62,733 nucleotides of DNA from a virus, in IMG/VR virus record IMGVR_UViG_3300023115_000020, positions 1 to 62,733 of that record; one strand, 5' to 3'. Under the pieces are notes generated by a model. It ran no database searches. It worked only from the letters and a program-made list of their open reading frames with translations, and was not told where the DNA came from. Made by a program: the position numbers and the translations under genes. The first letter of the stretch is position 1, and each line of letters starts with the position of its first letter. This document shows positions 30,135 through 38,952 of this stretch, one piece after another.

Positions 30135-31048
30135 TGTAACCTCGCTAATCTAATTAGAGTTGCTGCTAAATTAATCTCTGGATCTACAACTAATGTGTGA
30201 TCTACTAACCCTTGCTTAATAATTAGCACTGCACTGTCTTGTTTCTCGTCAGTTCCGAACAATTCAATATTATCATAAAGCCAACGATATACTTCTTCCA
30301 TTTCTTCAGGACGAATTGCACCACACAGTAGTTTACGTGCTTCTTGAATTTTACCTGCTTTAAACAGTTCAACCATTTCAAGTTTCCAGTCGCTTTCGCC
30401 TGTGTCACCTTCATTTGGTTTAGTAAGCACACCATCTACACTGTTCATTTGTACTGTGTTGATACACTTACGCAAGTCTGGATACGTTGCTTTTACATAG
30501 GTATCGAGTGTATCCAAATCAGGACTAACACCTTCGGTAATAAGGATTTCAGCAACTCGAGCTGTGAACTCAGTTTGGTCAATTTTAGCAATGTGGAAAC
30601 CTTGACACCTACTATGCAGAGCGGGTATAATACGATTTGGATAGTTACAAGTAAGAATGAAACGAGCAGTAGTATGATACTCTTCCATAACACCACGCAA
30701 CGCCGCTTGAGCGTTGGGAGATAAGTAATCAGCTTCATCTAGTAATACAACCTTAAAGTCCCCAAATGGGATCATCTGTACAAAGTTTACAATTTTATCA
30801 CGAACATCATCTACTGAGTTTGTTCGCGATGCGTTAATTTCTAGTATGTCTAAATCGTTTACTTCAAGCTCGTTAAATAGTAACTTAGCAAGAGTAGTTT
30901 TACCAATCCCAGCATTGCCACTAAAAAGCAAGTGCGGAATAGTTTTGTCTTTGATCCAAGTTTTGACTTGTTGTTTTTGTGCTTCATCTCTAAATACATA
31001 ACCGTCTACTGTTTTAGGACGGTACTTTTCTACCCATAATTCTTTCAT
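30131..31048 (-). CDS. gp44: Sliding-clamp loader, large subunit (T4 gp44-like)
   Basis: The 305-residue AAA+ protein shows [14 protein letters not shown] (Walker A), [23 protein letters not shown] (Walker B) and HSRCQGF, the SRC motif with the arginine finger, close to T4 gp44 (319 residues). It loads gp45 onto primer-template DNA. In T4 the small subunit gene 62 follows gene 44; here ferredoxin follows and no gp62 is recognised in the window. Confidence 0.93.
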   Translation of the reverse strand: MKELWVEKYRPKTVDGYVFRDEAQKQQVKTWIKDKTIPHLLFSGNAGIGKTTLAKLLFNELEVNDLDILEINASRTNSVDDVRDKIVNFVQMIPFGDFKVVLLDEADYLSPNAQAALRGVMEEYHTTARFILTCNYPNRIIPALHSRCQGFHIAKIDQTEFTARVAEILITEGVSPDLDTLDTYVKATYPDLRKCINTVQMNSVDGVLTKPNEGDTGESDWKLEMVELFKAGKIQEARKLLCGAIRPEEMEEVYRWLYDNIELFGTDEKQDSAVLIIKQGLVDHTLVVDPEINLAATLIRLARLQ

Positions 31049-31216
31049 TTATTTCTCTGCCTTTTTCTTTTTATTTCCGTAAAAACTGCTGCCTTTATAG
31101 TCAATATCTTCAGTGCGAGCACCAGGAGGACATACCGTAATTGTACCTCCTCTGTCAAAAAATTCTTGCAACATTTGTTCTGTTACTTCTGATTCTTTTG
31201 ATTGTCGATCTATCAT
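31049..31216 (-). CDS. Small hypothetical protein (55 aa)
   Basis: A 55-codon frame begins MIDRQSKESEV and contains FFDRGGTITVCPPGARTED, then a Lys-rich tail. The central block resembles a short conserved phage segment I have seen beside clamp-loader genes, though I cannot name it. Its ATG overlaps the exonuclease stop (ATGA) and its stop abuts the gp44 ATG. Confidence 0.68.
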   Translation of the reverse strand: MIDRQSKESEVTEQMLQEFFDRGGTITVCPPGARTEDIDYKGSSFYGNKKKKAEK

Positions 31217-31758
31217 CTTGCTTTTACTCCAAAGTGTTTATATGATTGTTGAACACACTTCGCCTGATAATAGCAATCAGCTAATGCATTATGTAGTTCT
31301 TCTTGTATTGCTTTACGCGGATCCTGAGGCATCATAGCAAACAGTGTACGGCTGTCTCTAATCTGCCAATAGTTCCACGGTGCAGGTTTTTCTGCTGCCT
31401 TGTATAAACTTTGTAAAATAACAAAGTCAAATGTAGGACCTTGACACCAAATGTAGTCTAATCCTACACACCATTTGTTTAATTGACGCAACATTTCTTG
31501 TACTGTGACACGATCGCTATGATCACCAAATGCTTCGTCTTGAATAGCTTGCGGCTGAGTAGCCCACCAAGCAAGAGTATTGTCGTCAATTGAACGATTG
31601 TACTGCTCGCTTTGTTCTTCTACATCGCCACGCAAGTATAATGGAGTATGTGGTTCTGCATCTGAAAATGGATCAAACTTAATAGCACCTAGGGTCATAA
31701 CAACACTATCAGGTTCTACACCCAGTGTTTCTAAGTCAATCATTCCATGTGTAGCCAT
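31213..31758 (-). CDS. DnaQ/DexA-like 3'-5' exonuclease
   Basis: The 181-residue protein has an RNase-H-fold DEDD exonuclease pattern: MIDLETLGVEPDSVVMTLGAI (Exo I, Asp8 and Glu10), a WCQGPTFDFVILQSLY segment (Exo II region) and LHNALADCYYQAK (Exo III with His and Asp). T4 DexA is about 227 residues; this is shorter. It may degrade host DNA or trim DNA ends; an exoribonuclease role cannot be excluded. Confidence 0.82.
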   Translation of the reverse strand: MATHGMIDLETLGVEPDSVVMTLGAIKFDPFSDAEPHTPLYLRGDVEEQSEQYNRSIDDNTLAWWATQPQAIQDEAFGDHSDRVTVQEMLRQLNKWCVGLDYIWCQGPTFDFVILQSLYKAAEKPAPWNYWQIRDSRTLFAMMPQDPRKAIQEELHNALADCYYQAKCVQQSYKHFGVKAR

Positions 31759-31925
31759 TACTTTTTACGATTCTCTTGTCCAATTCCAGAAATAATAAGC
31801 ATAACATACAGCAGAGGCCATGCCCAACCTGTTAAATATCCTGTAACATGTAAAATCATTAGTGCAATGCCTGCTGCACCTGTTGTGCCAATTCCGCTAC
31901 TTTGCGGAGGTGTTGGTAACATCAT
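31758..31925 (-). CDS. Small membrane protein (55 aa)
   Basis: A 55-codon frame with two adjacent ATGs (31925, 31922) after AGGAG. The product begins with a Pro/Gly-rich stretch (LPTPPQSSGIGTTGAAG), and then has two hydrophobic segments (IALMILHVTGYL and WPLLYVMLIISGIG). It ends in ENRKK. The stop overlaps the exonuclease ATG (TAATG). It is the first gene after an early promoter. Confidence 0.68.
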   Translation of the reverse strand: MMLPTPPQSSGIGTTGAAGIALMILHVTGYLTGWAWPLLYVMLIISGIGQENRKK

Positions 31926-31951
31926 AAGAAAACTCCTAACATTTTATTAGT

Positions 31952-31980
31952 ATTATAACTGATAAAACGCTAGGAGTCAA
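31952..31980 (-). promoter_or_regulatory. Early promoter of the exonuclease-gp44-ferredoxin-thyX operon
   Basis: TTGACT (31975-31980), 17 bases, TATAAT (31952-31957) on the minus strand. Leader of about 20 bases with AGGAG before ATG 31925. It should drive genes down to 28481. Confidence 0.88.
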
Positions 31981-31998
31981 GTATTATTTGTTCAAAAT

Positions 31999-32352
31999 TT
32001 AGATAAACTGTTTCAAATTAGGTGGTTGCCAACCTTCTGGTTTCAATACCTTACCGTCTTCACGTTTACGCACCTTGCCTGTTTCAGGATCAATTTTGGC
32101 AAAGTTTGTACGCATAACTTCTTCCCAAGCACTTTCGCCGTCAAAGCCACCTGCTCTAACAGCACCTAGCGTAACAACAAGAATGTCAATAAGAGCATCT
32201 AGTTGTTCTACACGATCATTTGCTTCTACTGCTTCTTGTAGTTCTTCAAATTCTTCTTTAATGAGTCCTAGATACATATCATAGTTTTCTTTACTCATTA
32301 ATTGGTCACACGCTACGTGAAACGTGTTAATGTCTTTAAATGGGTTTGTCAT
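31999..32352 (-). CDS. mazG: MazG-like nucleotide pyrophosphohydrolase
   Basis: The 117-residue protein has the MazG core: KEEFEELQEAVEA (ExxE pair) and EQLDALIDILVVTLGA (ExxD pair), which coordinate magnesium. A conserved tail follows, TNFAKIDPETGKVRKREDGKVLKP. Phage MazG proteins hydrolyse nucleoside triphosphates or alarmone-like nucleotides. Its ATG overlaps the stop of the GroES-like gene. Confidence 0.9.
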   Translation of the reverse strand: MTNPFKDINTFHVACDQLMSKENYDMYLGLIKEEFEELQEAVEANDRVEQLDALIDILVVTLGAVRAGGFDGESAWEEVMRTNFAKIDPETGKVRKREDGKVLKPEGWQPPNLKQFI

Positions 32353-32756
32353 TATGTCCTCATAAAATCTTCTGGGTTGATATTTACACTACCACCGTTT
32401 TCTGTAGTGTGTCCAATATAAACTTCATCTGGTTTTTCATCACTCCATGCTAGAATACTTTCAGTTTCTACCATACGGATCTCTAAATCACCGTCATTAG
32501 TTTCGATATTCATTCCTCGTGTCCAGCGACCATGTTCTATAAGTATCCAATCACCTACTTCGTATGGATCTTTATTTTCTGGACCTTTAGAATATACCTT
32601 AGCCCAACGAGGATAAATGCCGCGTTCTTTGCCGTTGTCACTTGAAATAATTAACCCACTAGCAGTAGTTTGTTCACCAAAATACATGTCTGAAACTAAA
32701 ACACGATTTCCTATTGCTCGAGGCGTACCTTTAATTTTGTTAATGTTTATAGCCAT
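32352..32756 (-). CDS. GroES-like co-chaperonin (gp31-like)
   Basis: The 134-residue protein follows the GroES pattern: PRAIGNRVLVSDMYFGEQTTASGLI, with a polar loop where the GroEL-binding mobile loop should be. IYPRWAKVYSKGPENKDPYEVGDWILIEHG follows, matching the VxxVGxG...VKVGDxVLF block. T4 gp31 (111 residues) replaces GroES when folding the capsid protein, and this may do the same. Sequence identity is low, so the assignment rests on order of elements and on recall of similar marine phage annotations. Confidence 0.7.
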   Translation of the reverse strand: MAININKIKGTPRAIGNRVLVSDMYFGEQTTASGLIISSDNGKERGIYPRWAKVYSKGPENKDPYEVGDWILIEHGRWTRGMNIETNDGDLEIRMVETESILAWSDEKPDEVYIGHTTENGGSVNINPEDFMRT

Positions 32757-32765
32757 GTTTTATCC

Positions 32766-33353
32766 TTAATCTTTTTCGTTATCGTAATAAATCCAACCTG
32801 TTATTATATACTTGTGGTGTTCTTTACTAATTTGTCCACGGTGTATATGTGTAAGTCCTGCAGGCCAAATAAGTGTTTTTCCTTTGGTTGCTGTTGTAGT
32901 TATGTCTTGGAACATAAACTCGGTACCTCCATCTGGCACATCATTAAGATATGTCATGTAAACAAATGCTCTTTCGTGTGCATCTTGTCCGCCGTCTACG
33001 TGCCATTTATAAAATCCGTCTCCTGGAGCATACCATTGTATTTGAGGTAAATGCTTCATATAAAATTTACCTACGTATTTGTATAAATGATATTTTTGAC
33101 AATAATCTTCTACAAAAGCAGCAAGTTCGTCGTGGTATTCTGGCCATTTAAACAGGCTAGCAGGACCAACCTTAAATGCTTCGTGTAAAGGTAAGTCTAT
33201 ACTTTTTTTGGTAGTCGGATCGACAGTGTCGTTTGCTCCAACTACACCGTCGTTTGTTAATCCTCGTTTGTGGCCTTCTGCGAAAAGAGTAAGTAATGCA
33301 GTACAAATAGTATCGTCAGATAACTGATACTCCTCTATAAAGGTGGGACTCAT
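32766..33353 (-). CDS. 2-oxoglutarate/Fe(II)-dependent oxygenase
   Basis: The 195-residue protein has a prolyl-hydroxylase-like double-stranded beta-helix: FYKWHVDGG (the HxD iron ligands), then AFVYMTYLNDVPDGGTEFMF, and LTHIHRGQISKEHHKYIITGWI with the distal His ligand and Lys/Arg position for 2-oxoglutarate. Substrate unknown: protein side chains are usual for this subfamily, and nucleobases are conceivable given the DNA modification genes elsewhere. It overlaps the next gene's stop by one base. Confidence 0.85.
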   Translation of the reverse strand: MSPTFIEEYQLSDDTICTALLTLFAEGHKRGLTNDGVVGANDTVDPTTKKSIDLPLHEAFKVGPASLFKWPEYHDELAAFVEDYCQKYHLYKYVGKFYMKHLPQIQWYAPGDGFYKWHVDGGQDAHERAFVYMTYLNDVPDGGTEFMFQDITTTATKGKTLIWPAGLTHIHRGQISKEHHKYIITGWIYYDNEKD

Positions 33354-33763
33354 TACTCACCTTTAGGTACAAAGTTTCCGTTTTCGTCTTCAACCCATTC
33401 AACATCGTCGCCAAATTCTTCTGCTTCTTTAGCAGTTGCTTCTGCAATAGGTTGTTCTGCTTTTTGTTGTGCTCTAGTTTTTGTTTTTGCTTTTGTTTCT
33501 ACTACAGGCTCTTCTTCTGCTACTTCCTGTCTTTTAGGCATTGGTTCATCTGGAACCTTGTTAGTTGTTTCGTAATATTCTCTAAGGACATCTTCCTTTT
33601 TACGAATAATTTTACCGCCAGGGCCTAACTCATCCCCGCGAGCATTAACACGAGCATTACCTACAGCAGGTGTTAATTCATTACGCTGTTGCAATAGGTC
33701 CATATCAACCAATTTGCCGCGCATTGTTTTATAAGTTTTTCTTGCATTACCTTTTAGTGCCAT
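33353..33763 (-). CDS. Conserved marine-phage-type hypothetical protein (136 aa)
   Basis: Begins MALKGNARKTYKTMRGKLVDM with LTPAVGNARVNARGDELGPGGKI after it, a block I recall from cyanophage genomes. The C-terminal half is low-complexity, rich in Glu, Lys, Thr and Ala, and ends with DDVEWVEDENGNFVPKGE. A GATAAATA late promoter and an AGGAG site precede it, pointing to a virion or assembly function. Confidence 0.72.
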   Translation of the reverse strand: MALKGNARKTYKTMRGKLVDMDLLQQRNELTPAVGNARVNARGDELGPGGKIIRKKEDVLREYYETTNKVPDEPMPKRQEVAEEEPVVETKAKTKTRAQQKAEQPIAEATAKEAEEFGDDVEWVEDENGNFVPKGE

Positions 33764-33789
33764 TTTAATTCTCCTGTGAATTATATACG

Positions 33790-33796
33790 TATTTAT
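33790..33796 (-). promoter_or_regulatory. Late promoter (GATAAATA)
   Basis: Minus-strand ATAAATA preceded by G, 26 bases before ATG 33763. The leader contains AATTC...GAATT around the AGGAG site, so the ribosome site could sit in a hairpin loop. Confidence 0.68.
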
Positions 33797-34323
33797 CTAA
33801 GAAACTCATGCCAATCCAGGCCATATTGGATTGAATTTATCCTGTGTACACCTATCAAATACAGCACATAACTTGCTACACTTGATCCACGTCCTACACC
33901 CCATACAATGTTATTCTCACGCATAAAGTCTACAAGATAGATCATATAACGTAATAAGTTGTGCATATCACGTTCTTTAAAAGCATCTAATTCTTCCCAT
34001 ATACGGTCTTGTATGTGTTGCGGACAAGGTGTTTCTGCTTTGCCCAGCACATATTCATATACATTAATGTCTTTGTATTCATCAGGCATAAACCATTCAC
34101 CTTGACATACACCGTCAAAAGACTTTTGATCTACATCTAATGGAATATACTTTTGTAGTTTGTCAAAGCCTTGTTCTTCCATAGCGGCATTAAATTTATT
34201 AATGTCATCAGATTCGTCACAAAGTACAACGTGTACCTTGTCTGCATGACCACTATAAATCATGTCGATAAGATCGCGATTAGAAAATCGTGGTATTCCT
34301 AATGAGTCTGTCTTCATAAGCAT
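33793..34323 (-). CDS. Stand-alone fragment resembling DNA polymerase III alpha palm
   Basis: The 176-residue protein's C-terminal third reads MRENNIVWGVGRGSSVASYV followed by HRINSIQYGLDWHEFL. This matches the bacterial DnaE block (G-P-G-R-G-S-x-x-x-S, then P-x-x-Y-G-L-x-F-x-R-F-L). The first two thirds (DLIDMIYSGHADKVHVVL, WFMPDEYKDINVYEY) could correspond to the region before the palm. The PHP domain, catalytic Asp triad and fingers are missing, so it cannot be a polymerase. I recall similar short proteins in T4-like marine phages. Its ATG lies six bases after a TAAAAT -10 box, leaving no ribosome site. Confidence 0.7.
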   Translation of the reverse strand: MLMKTDSLGIPRFSNRDLIDMIYSGHADKVHVVLCDESDDINKFNAAMEEQGFDKLQKYIPLDVDQKSFDGVCQGEWFMPDEYKDINVYEYVLGKAETPCPQHIQDRIWEELDAFKERDMHNLLRYMIYLVDFMRENNIVWGVGRGSSVASYVLYLIGVHRINSIQYGLDWHEFLR

Positions 34324-34329
34324 TAATGT

Positions 34330-34358
34330 ATTTTACGATACATTGATAAGATTGTCAA
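34330..34358 (-). promoter_or_regulatory. Early promoter directly before the PolIII-alpha-like gene
   Basis: TTGACA (34353-34358), 17 bases, TAAAAT (34330-34335). The -10 box ends six bases before ATG 34323. Confidence 0.78.
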
Positions 34359-34566
34359 GTCCTTCTTCACCATTTTGTTCTTGTTGTTGAAGTTTTTGGC
34401 GGGCTCGACGTGCTTCTAGTTCTAGTTTATAATCATCTAATAGGTAAGAAATTTGATCTCTAACTTGAAGGTTAGAAGTTTGAAAATATCTTTTGTTTAA
34501 AAGATAAATTTTTTCTTCTAATTCAACATCTGAAAGTAATTGAGCATTTTCAAACAAAGGGTGCAT
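34333..34566 (-). CDS. Small helical protein (77 aa)
   Basis: A charged, helical 77-residue protein: ELEEKIYLLNKRYFQTSNLQ, then LLDDYKLELEARRARQKLQQQ, likely coiled coil, then an acidic tail. It is coupled to the upstream structural gene by TAATG, so it is probably made late. Its 3' end contains an early promoter for the next gene. No function recognised. Confidence 0.68.
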   Translation of the reverse strand: MHPLFENAQLLSDVELEEKIYLLNKRYFQTSNLQVRDQISYLLDDYKLELEARRARQKLQQQEQNGEEGLDNLINVS

Positions 34567-35177
34567 TATGCAAAGTTACCTAAGTATTTTACATAGAAAG
34601 TTGTAGATCCCTGGTGTGTCCAAATTTCAAAAAGACGAATCTCTTCGTTTGCGATAACATTATTTGGAGCGTTCCAAAAAACACTATTACTTTCTTGATC
34701 AAATTTAAATGTTTGTCCAGAGTCCCAATTAAGTGTACTATCTCCTGAAGAAGTAACTTCTAAAATAATTTTTTGATATACACCTGAATCTGGAGTAGAA
34801 GTTGACAAAATTTGCAATGTAGTAGTACCAGTTAGTGTTATAGTTTGAAAATCACCAGCCGACATATCAAGTGTTACAGTGCCGTTTTGTTGTCCGTATG
34901 TACTTTTAGTTAGTGTAGGAGTTTTAAGATGTGCATCTTCAATGACTATACGTTCACTAGCCGATTGTGTAAAAACGTTGTCATTATCAAGTCTTAGTGT
35001 ATTTGTCTCTAAATCTTCAAGGCGAGCTTTTACAGCTACAAAGTTTCCATCAATAACTGTAAAGTTATCGCGAAATCCTTGACTATCGTTGTCTTGTCCT
35101 GGAACAGGAAATTCTGTATCTATATCAGATACGTTGATTATTTTATCATCATAAAAAGTTTCGCTTGGGTTCGGCAT
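34566..35177 (-). CDS. Fibre or appendage structural protein (203 aa)
   Basis: The protein starts with an N-terminal anchor-like region (DTEFPVPGQDNDSQGFRDNF), then a short coiled coil (VKARLEDLETNTLRLDND) and a beta-rich Ser/Thr domain ending in STTFYVKYLGNF. The DNDSQGFRDNF block recurs, as variants, at the start of the larger appendage genes that follow, suggesting a shared attachment module. It has its own late promoter and AGGAG site. Confidence 0.75.
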   Translation of the reverse strand: MPNPSETFYDDKIINVSDIDTEFPVPGQDNDSQGFRDNFTVIDGNFVAVKARLEDLETNTLRLDNDNVFTQSASERIVIEDAHLKTPTLTKSTYGQQNGTVTLDMSAGDFQTITLTGTTTLQILSTSTPDSGVYQKIILEVTSSGDSTLNWDSGQTFKFDQESNSVFWNAPNNVIANEEIRLFEIWTHQGSTTFYVKYLGNFA

Positions 35178-35198
35178 AATTATTTTCTCCTAGTGCAG

Positions 35199-35205
35199 TA
35201 TTTAT
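35199..35205 (-). promoter_or_regulatory. Late promoter (GATAAATA)
   Basis: Minus-strand ATAAATA preceded by G, 21 bases before ATG 35177 with AGGAG between. Confidence 0.7.
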
Positions 35206-35210
35206 CGCAT

Positions 35211-38168
35211 TTATATGTTAAATTCATAATTTGCGAACACAATATACTGTTCGTTACTATTTCCTTTTGTACTATCAATTATATATCTATCAACTTCAAA
35301 GTTTATGTCTTTAAAGTCAAATGTACTGTTTTTAATATTTAACAGTATAGAATCTGCGGTGTTAGGTTTACAGTATGCTAATACTACAGCAGGAGTGTAA
35401 CCAAGTGCTTCAATGTTATTTTCCTGCGGAGTTCTCATCCATAACGGTAAGAAATTATTATCTGTTTCGCCTATTTCTGCTATTCTTTTTCTCATATTAG
35501 TTAAGTTGCTAATATATTTTGTTGTTTCAGTAGCTTCGTCAATACTAATAGCATCACTATCAATTTTTAGTGTATTTGTAACTGGTCTAAATCTATTAGA
35601 ATTAGTATCATTCCAACCTGAACTATCATCAAGAGTTTCGTATTGTATACTGTTTATTGATCTCTTGTTATTACTTTTTATTCTAATACTTTCTCTAGTG
35701 TTACCATTTGTTGCTTCTAGTGGATCTATAATATCTACGTATACTACTTCGTAGACAATATTCCTTGTTCCTGGCTCAAAAGCAACAGCCTTTTTTACTG
35801 AACCAAATTTAAATTTTTTCTTTTTATGATTTTTGCCAGTAGCAGCCGCAAATTTTTCTACACCTTCAGTTTCAATACCAGCATATATTAACATTTTAAG
35901 ATCAGTTTGTAAACCAAATTCTGTATCACTTGGTCTATAAATTTTAGCAGGTTCAAATATAATTGGATCACTGATAAAACTACTGTATAAGAATCTTTGG
36001 TACTGTGGTAAAAATGCTTTAACAGTTACGTTACTAAAGATTAAATCATTAGGATCGTTAATAACAATAGTAAATGATCTTGTTATTGCACTAAAGCCAA
36101 ACTGGTCTTCTGCTCTTGCTGTAAATGTGTAAGTTTTGTCAATACTAGTTGTGTTGCCGTCAAACGTTAAATCATTTTTATCAAAAGTAGTTAATCCTGA
36201 AACTGCAAATTCATTATATAATTCCCATTTTGCTGAATCAACAATAAAATCGCTAGAGCTAGTATGTGTAATTATACATTTATATTTTTGAGTTCCTACC
36301 TTAACAATGTCGTTTGGATTGTAAACCCTTGAAGCCTTCCAAAAACTTCTATAATAGTTTTCACCAAACTGTTGAACCTTACCAAATATTTCTCCATCAA
36401 GTGATAGTCCTAGTCCTGGTGGCAGTCTACCGCCTATCTTTGTATATCTAATAGTTGCATCAGTTACACTTGTAGTTGCTGTAATTCTAAATGTACTTGT
36501 TAGATTAGCGTTTATAGTTCCTAAATTCTTATCGCTGTTCCAATAAAGTCTAGAGTCAACTTCGCCTAATAATCTTACAGTAAATGTTTTACTTTTAGCA
36601 GCAGAATTAGTATCCTCTTGCCCAGGTATTGTAACAGTTGTTGTAAACACTTCGTCTACATTGAGTCTTGCATCTAAAGGCTTTGAAAATGTAATTACAT
36701 CATATAAGTAATTTGAATTGCTTACATCGGAAATTTTAAATAGTGTACCTTTTAGATTAAATGTTACACCTTTTAATTTAGTAAGATTTGCATTTTTCTT
36801 AATCTTTAATGTATATGCGCCGCTTGCTTGTTTTACTAAACTTTCGTTTGTACCTGAAGTAGGACCAGTTGCAGTAAAAACTGTGCCTGGATTATTATCA
36901 GCAGCACCTACTAGAGTATAATCTGTTGAACCAAATACAGAAACAATTTCATACCTTTTATTAGGTTTCATCTGTGTGCCAGGAATTCTTAAATGCGGAT
37001 ATGTTGTTTCATATACTTCAAAACTTAAATCTTCTGTATTAGTTGCCGGACCAACATATCTTGTTGCTGTAACTGTAAATTTATATTCTCTTGTTACACT
37101 AGGTTGATAAGGTACTATACCGGCAAGTTCTCCAGTACCTGTATCTAATTTCATTCCTGGAGGAATAACACTTTCACTACCGTCGTCGTTAGTTTCTTCT
37201 AAATTATATGTAATAAATCCAACTGTACTAGAAGCATCAATTGTATCTAAAAATAGTGTTACATAATTATCTGCTCTACGATAACCTAAGTCTGCTGGCG
37301 TTAACCAAATTGGAGTTCTTACAAATGTTGCATCAGCACCAAATAATGTATTGCCTGATTGCATAATAGTATTATCTGCACGTAGGAAATCGTCACCTAC
37401 TACAAAAATTCTAAACAAACGTTTTTCAATTGTATCGCCATCACTTACACTAACACGGAATTGATAATTTCTGTTTAGTTTTTTAGGTGATTTTGTAGCA
37501 ATACTTCTATCATAAAATTCTACATCATAGTAAAAACTATCATAACCGTTAGCACTTCGAGTACCAAAATCAAAAGGAAATGCACCATAAGGGCTATCGT
37601 CGTAGTATCCTTGTGCTGCTAGTTTATCTAATGCTAGAATAGGATCAACAACGCCGACTATTCTACCGTCTCTAGTTAACTCGATACCAGGAGGTAATTC
37701 TCCATCGCCACTAGCAATAAAATATTCTAGTGTTTGTCCTGCTTCAAGATCGTCATCGTTTGCTATTAATTGAAAGTCTATAGGCGCACTGTCTAGTATA
37801 TAATATGTGTCATTATTACCAACAGGTAATGGTCCAGCAGTAGTTTGCCATATAGGAGCATCAGCTCCTACAACAACAACCTTGTATGTTCTATCATCTA
37901 TTTCTCCGTCTTTAGATGCTCTGATAACAAATTTAAATTCTGTTTCTCTAGCAACTTCTAACGGAGTTCCTTGTAAGGTGTTGTCTATGATTCTTAAGCC
38001 AGGTGGAAGTGTACCGCTTATAACTTCTAAAGTTGAGCCAGAAACTGCGCCAAGCTCTATGGGTAAAAACTTGCTATCAAGTGTTTCGCCTGTTTTAGCA
38101 GTTCTTATTGTTTGTCCTTCTGAGACTTCTCTAAGAACGATATTATTTGGTAATGTCCACAGTGCCAT
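35211..38168 (-). CDS. Large fibre protein with Ig/cadherin-like (He_PIG) repeats
   Basis: The 985-residue protein holds several putative-Ig modules with the signature L/I-P-P-G-x-x-L...G-x-I/L-x-G: TLPPGLRI near 55, ELPPGIELTRDGRIVG near 158, IPPGMKLDTGTGELAG near 335 and RLPPGLGLSLDGEIFG near 580. Linkers contain FVIRASKDGE-like and FTARAEDQFG-like strands. Such modules build elongated adhesins, so a tail fibre or whisker that meets the host surface is likely. A late promoter lies 24 bases before the ATG with AAGGA. Confidence 0.82.
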   Translation of the reverse strand: MALWTLPNNIVLREVSEGQTIRTAKTGETLDSKFLPIELGAVSGSTLEVISGTLPPGLRIIDNTLQGTPLEVARETEFKFVIRASKDGEIDDRTYKVVVVGADAPIWQTTAGPLPVGNNDTYYILDSAPIDFQLIANDDDLEAGQTLEYFIASGDGELPPGIELTRDGRIVGVVDPILALDKLAAQGYYDDSPYGAFPFDFGTRSANGYDSFYYDVEFYDRSIATKSPKKLNRNYQFRVSVSDGDTIEKRLFRIFVVGDDFLRADNTIMQSGNTLFGADATFVRTPIWLTPADLGYRRADNYVTLFLDTIDASSTVGFITYNLEETNDDGSESVIPPGMKLDTGTGELAGIVPYQPSVTREYKFTVTATRYVGPATNTEDLSFEVYETTYPHLRIPGTQMKPNKRYEIVSVFGSTDYTLVGAADNNPGTVFTATGPTSGTNESLVKQASGAYTLKIKKNANLTKLKGVTFNLKGTLFKISDVSNSNYLYDVITFSKPLDARLNVDEVFTTTVTIPGQEDTNSAAKSKTFTVRLLGEVDSRLYWNSDKNLGTINANLTSTFRITATTSVTDATIRYTKIGGRLPPGLGLSLDGEIFGKVQQFGENYYRSFWKASRVYNPNDIVKVGTQKYKCIITHTSSSDFIVDSAKWELYNEFAVSGLTTFDKNDLTFDGNTTSIDKTYTFTARAEDQFGFSAITRSFTIVINDPNDLIFSNVTVKAFLPQYQRFLYSSFISDPIIFEPAKIYRPSDTEFGLQTDLKMLIYAGIETEGVEKFAAATGKNHKKKKFKFGSVKKAVAFEPGTRNIVYEVVYVDIIDPLEATNGNTRESIRIKSNNKRSINSIQYETLDDSSGWNDTNSNRFRPVTNTLKIDSDAISIDEATETTKYISNLTNMRKRIAEIGETDNNFLPLWMRTPQENNIEALGYTPAVVLAYCKPNTADSILLNIKNSTFDFKDINFEVDRYIIDSTKGNSNEQYIVFANYEFNI

Positions 38169-38192
38169 ATAGAAAAAATCCTTTATATAGCA

Positions 38193-38199
38193 TATTTAT
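38193..38199 (-). promoter_or_regulatory. Late promoter (GATAAATA)
   Basis: Minus-strand ATAAATA preceded by G, 24 bases before ATG 38168. Confidence 0.7.
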
Positions 38200-38206
38200 C
38201 GAAAAA

Positions 38207-38932
38207 TTAGATGTTAATACTACCAAGATCAAGACTTACATTTAAGTTATTGCCAGCAATAGAACCAAAGTCTACATTAACTGTAGCAAATAAAAAATCC
38301 CAAAGGTTGTTTACTGGATTAGGTGTAATACTTCCAAAATTCCAACTGTTATTGCTATTTCGGAAATAGTTTAAGTCTCTTACATCAATACCGTGTACTA
38401 ATCCTGTTAGGTTACCGTTGAAGTTTGCTGTAACAGTTGTAGCATTAATTAATCCAACGTTGCCTAGGTTATGTCCGTCAGCATTTAATCCTGCTGCTAG
38501 TTTTGGTGTTGGATCATCTTCTAGTCTTCCTAATGCACTAGAATCAATTCTAATATTGCTACCATCTCTAGTAGTAGATATTAAGTTGCCACCTTGAATA
38601 GTAAATGTAGTATTTTCTACTACTGTAAGACTACCACTGTCAGCAGCAACTACAAATTGTGTAACACCAGCATCAACGTTAACTGTCAGTTCGTTTGCAG
38701 TTGAGCTAAGTGATACATTGCTTCCTGCTACTAGTGACTTAAATTGAAGTTCGGCATCGTTTTTGCTTGAGAATAAACCTTCGCCGCCGCCTAGATTTAC
38801 AACAGTTGTTGCTTCAGGTGTTCTTGCATCTAGTTCTGAAAAGTTAAAAACAACCTTTTCAAAAGCCTCTCTTAAATCATCACCAGAACCATCATTTGCT
38901 ACTGATCCAAGGTTTATTACTTTTAATGCCAT
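38207..38932 (-). CDS. Fibre or appendage structural protein (241 aa)
   Basis: It starts MALKVINLGSVANDGSGDDLREAF, a head module also present at the start of the giant gene upstream (INIGVEGNDGTGDSIRESFRKTNENF). This identifies a shared attachment domain. The rest is beta-rich (GSLTVVENTTFTIQGG, NNLNVSLDLGSINI). Probably a short fibre or baseplate-associated protein. A TATAAATA late promoter and AGGAG site precede it. Confidence 0.75.
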   Translation of the reverse strand: MALKVINLGSVANDGSGDDLREAFEKVVFNFSELDARTPEATTVVNLGGGEGLFSSKNDAELQFKSLVAGSNVSLSSTANELTVNVDAGVTQFVVAADSGSLTVVENTTFTIQGGNLISTTRDGSNIRIDSSALGRLEDDPTPKLAAGLNADGHNLGNVGLINATTVTANFNGNLTGLVHGIDVRDLNYFRNSNNSWNFGSITPNPVNNLWDFLFATVNVDFGSIAGNNLNVSLDLGSINI

Positions 38933-38952
38933 GCTATCTATCTCCTATACTG

